From contig JBDHYG010000007.1 in the NCBI GenBank assembly GCA_039811225.1, forward strand, positions 1-64,000: DNA of 64,000 bases, in the 5' to 3' direction. This stretch comes from JAFDXJ01 sp039811225 (lineage in GTDB: Bacteria > Bacteroidota > Bacteroidia > Chitinophagales > Chitinophagaceae). The notes below the pieces were generated by a model. The model saw nothing but the letters and a program-made list of their open reading frames with translations, did no database searches and was not told the origin of the DNA. Positions 63,958 to 64,000 of this stretch are shown here, in pieces (positions within the stretch are counted from its first letter, which is position 1; each line of letters opens with the position of its first letter). The position numbers were made by a program, and so were the translations under genes.

Positions 63958-64000
63958 TCAAAAAGGTGTACGGTGGCATTATTTTCCGGCCAGCCGATTT
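63947..64000 (-). CDS. Possible C-terminus of a leftward gene, cut by the window edge
   Basis: On the minus strand an open frame from the right edge reads KSAGRKIMPPYTFLISW and stops at a TAA at 63947-63949, overlapping the end of kdtA by 11 nt. The ending in alternating hydrophobic residues with a terminal Trp would suit an outer-membrane barrel, but only 17 codons are visible. This is a weak call. Confidence 0.25.
   Translation of the reverse strand, partial: KSAGRKIMPPYTFLISW

Noticed and set aside
1..64000. CRISPR arrays, insertion sequences, prophage, rRNA operon
   Set aside because: No regularly spaced repeats, transposase or integrase motifs, phage genes or rRNA sequence were seen.

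Overview
The window looks like core chromosome of a Bacteroidota bacterium, most likely family Chitinophagaceae (inference). The support is: Bacteroidota-type promoters (TTTG, about 18-19 nt, TAnnTTTG), hardly any Shine-Dalgarno sequences, tRNA genes without an encoded CCA, a secreted protease with a type IX secretion C-terminal tail, futalosine-pathway menaquinone genes, and families typical of the phylum (DUF5916, DUF2807, DUF2911, DUF3078, NagB fused to a PIG-L deacetylase). I found no insertion sequence, prophage, CRISPR array, rRNA operon or origin. Two tRNA genes (Asp-GTC, Arg-ACG) are present.

Layout. 1-2.0 kb: accA then dapA (dapA runs off the left edge). 2.0-2.8 kb: tRNA-Asp with a long leader, then a gene-poor stretch. 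2.8-5.5 kb: a T9SS-exported zinc metalloprotease. 5.6-8.0 kb: a four-gene pterin/fatty-acid operon (two PTPS-like genes, folE, fabD). 8.1-9.7 kb: mqnB-mqnD. 9.7-14.1 kb: class IV aminotransferase, Nif3-like protein, zinc-ribbon coiled coil, TPR protein. 14.2-18.8 kb: thiolase, mnmA, a lipoprotein, an RsmB-type methyltransferase. 18.8-22.9 kb: sucA-sucB. 23-28 kb: rpsT, a two-component system, an M14 peptidase, a GIN-domain protein. 28-34 kb: guaA, a periplasmic-binding-fold protein, and the helicase and nuclease of the ligase-associated DNA repair module. 34-41 kb: DUF5916 outer-membrane protein and an operon of PIG-L deacetylase, a 38-residue membrane microprotein and a sodium:solute symporter. 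41-45.3 kb: ribBA, a hypothetical, DUF3078, panD, DUF2911. 45.4-50.5 kb: tRNA-Arg, NagB-PIG-L fusion, and hutI-hutG-tag. 50.6-56.4 kb: patatin/beta-barrel protein, metal-receptor-like protein, class I aldolase, accD, smpB. 56.4-64 kb: OmpA lipoprotein, glycosylasparaginase-cutC, a nucleotide-sugar operon (DegT aminotransferase, UDP-sugar 6-dehydrogenase, RmlD) and divergent kdtA.

How they fit: most genes are housekeeping (malonyl-CoA supply through AccA/AccD and FabD, TCA cycle, menaquinone, riboflavin, pantothenate, GMP, tRNA modification, trans-translation), mixed with envelope and secretion genes. I did not find a clearly new multi-gene system. The best leads are the symporter-coupled microprotein, the repair helicase without a conventional start codon, the tandem PTPS-type genes beside folE, and promoters placed so close to start codons that some mRNAs should be leaderless or nearly so.
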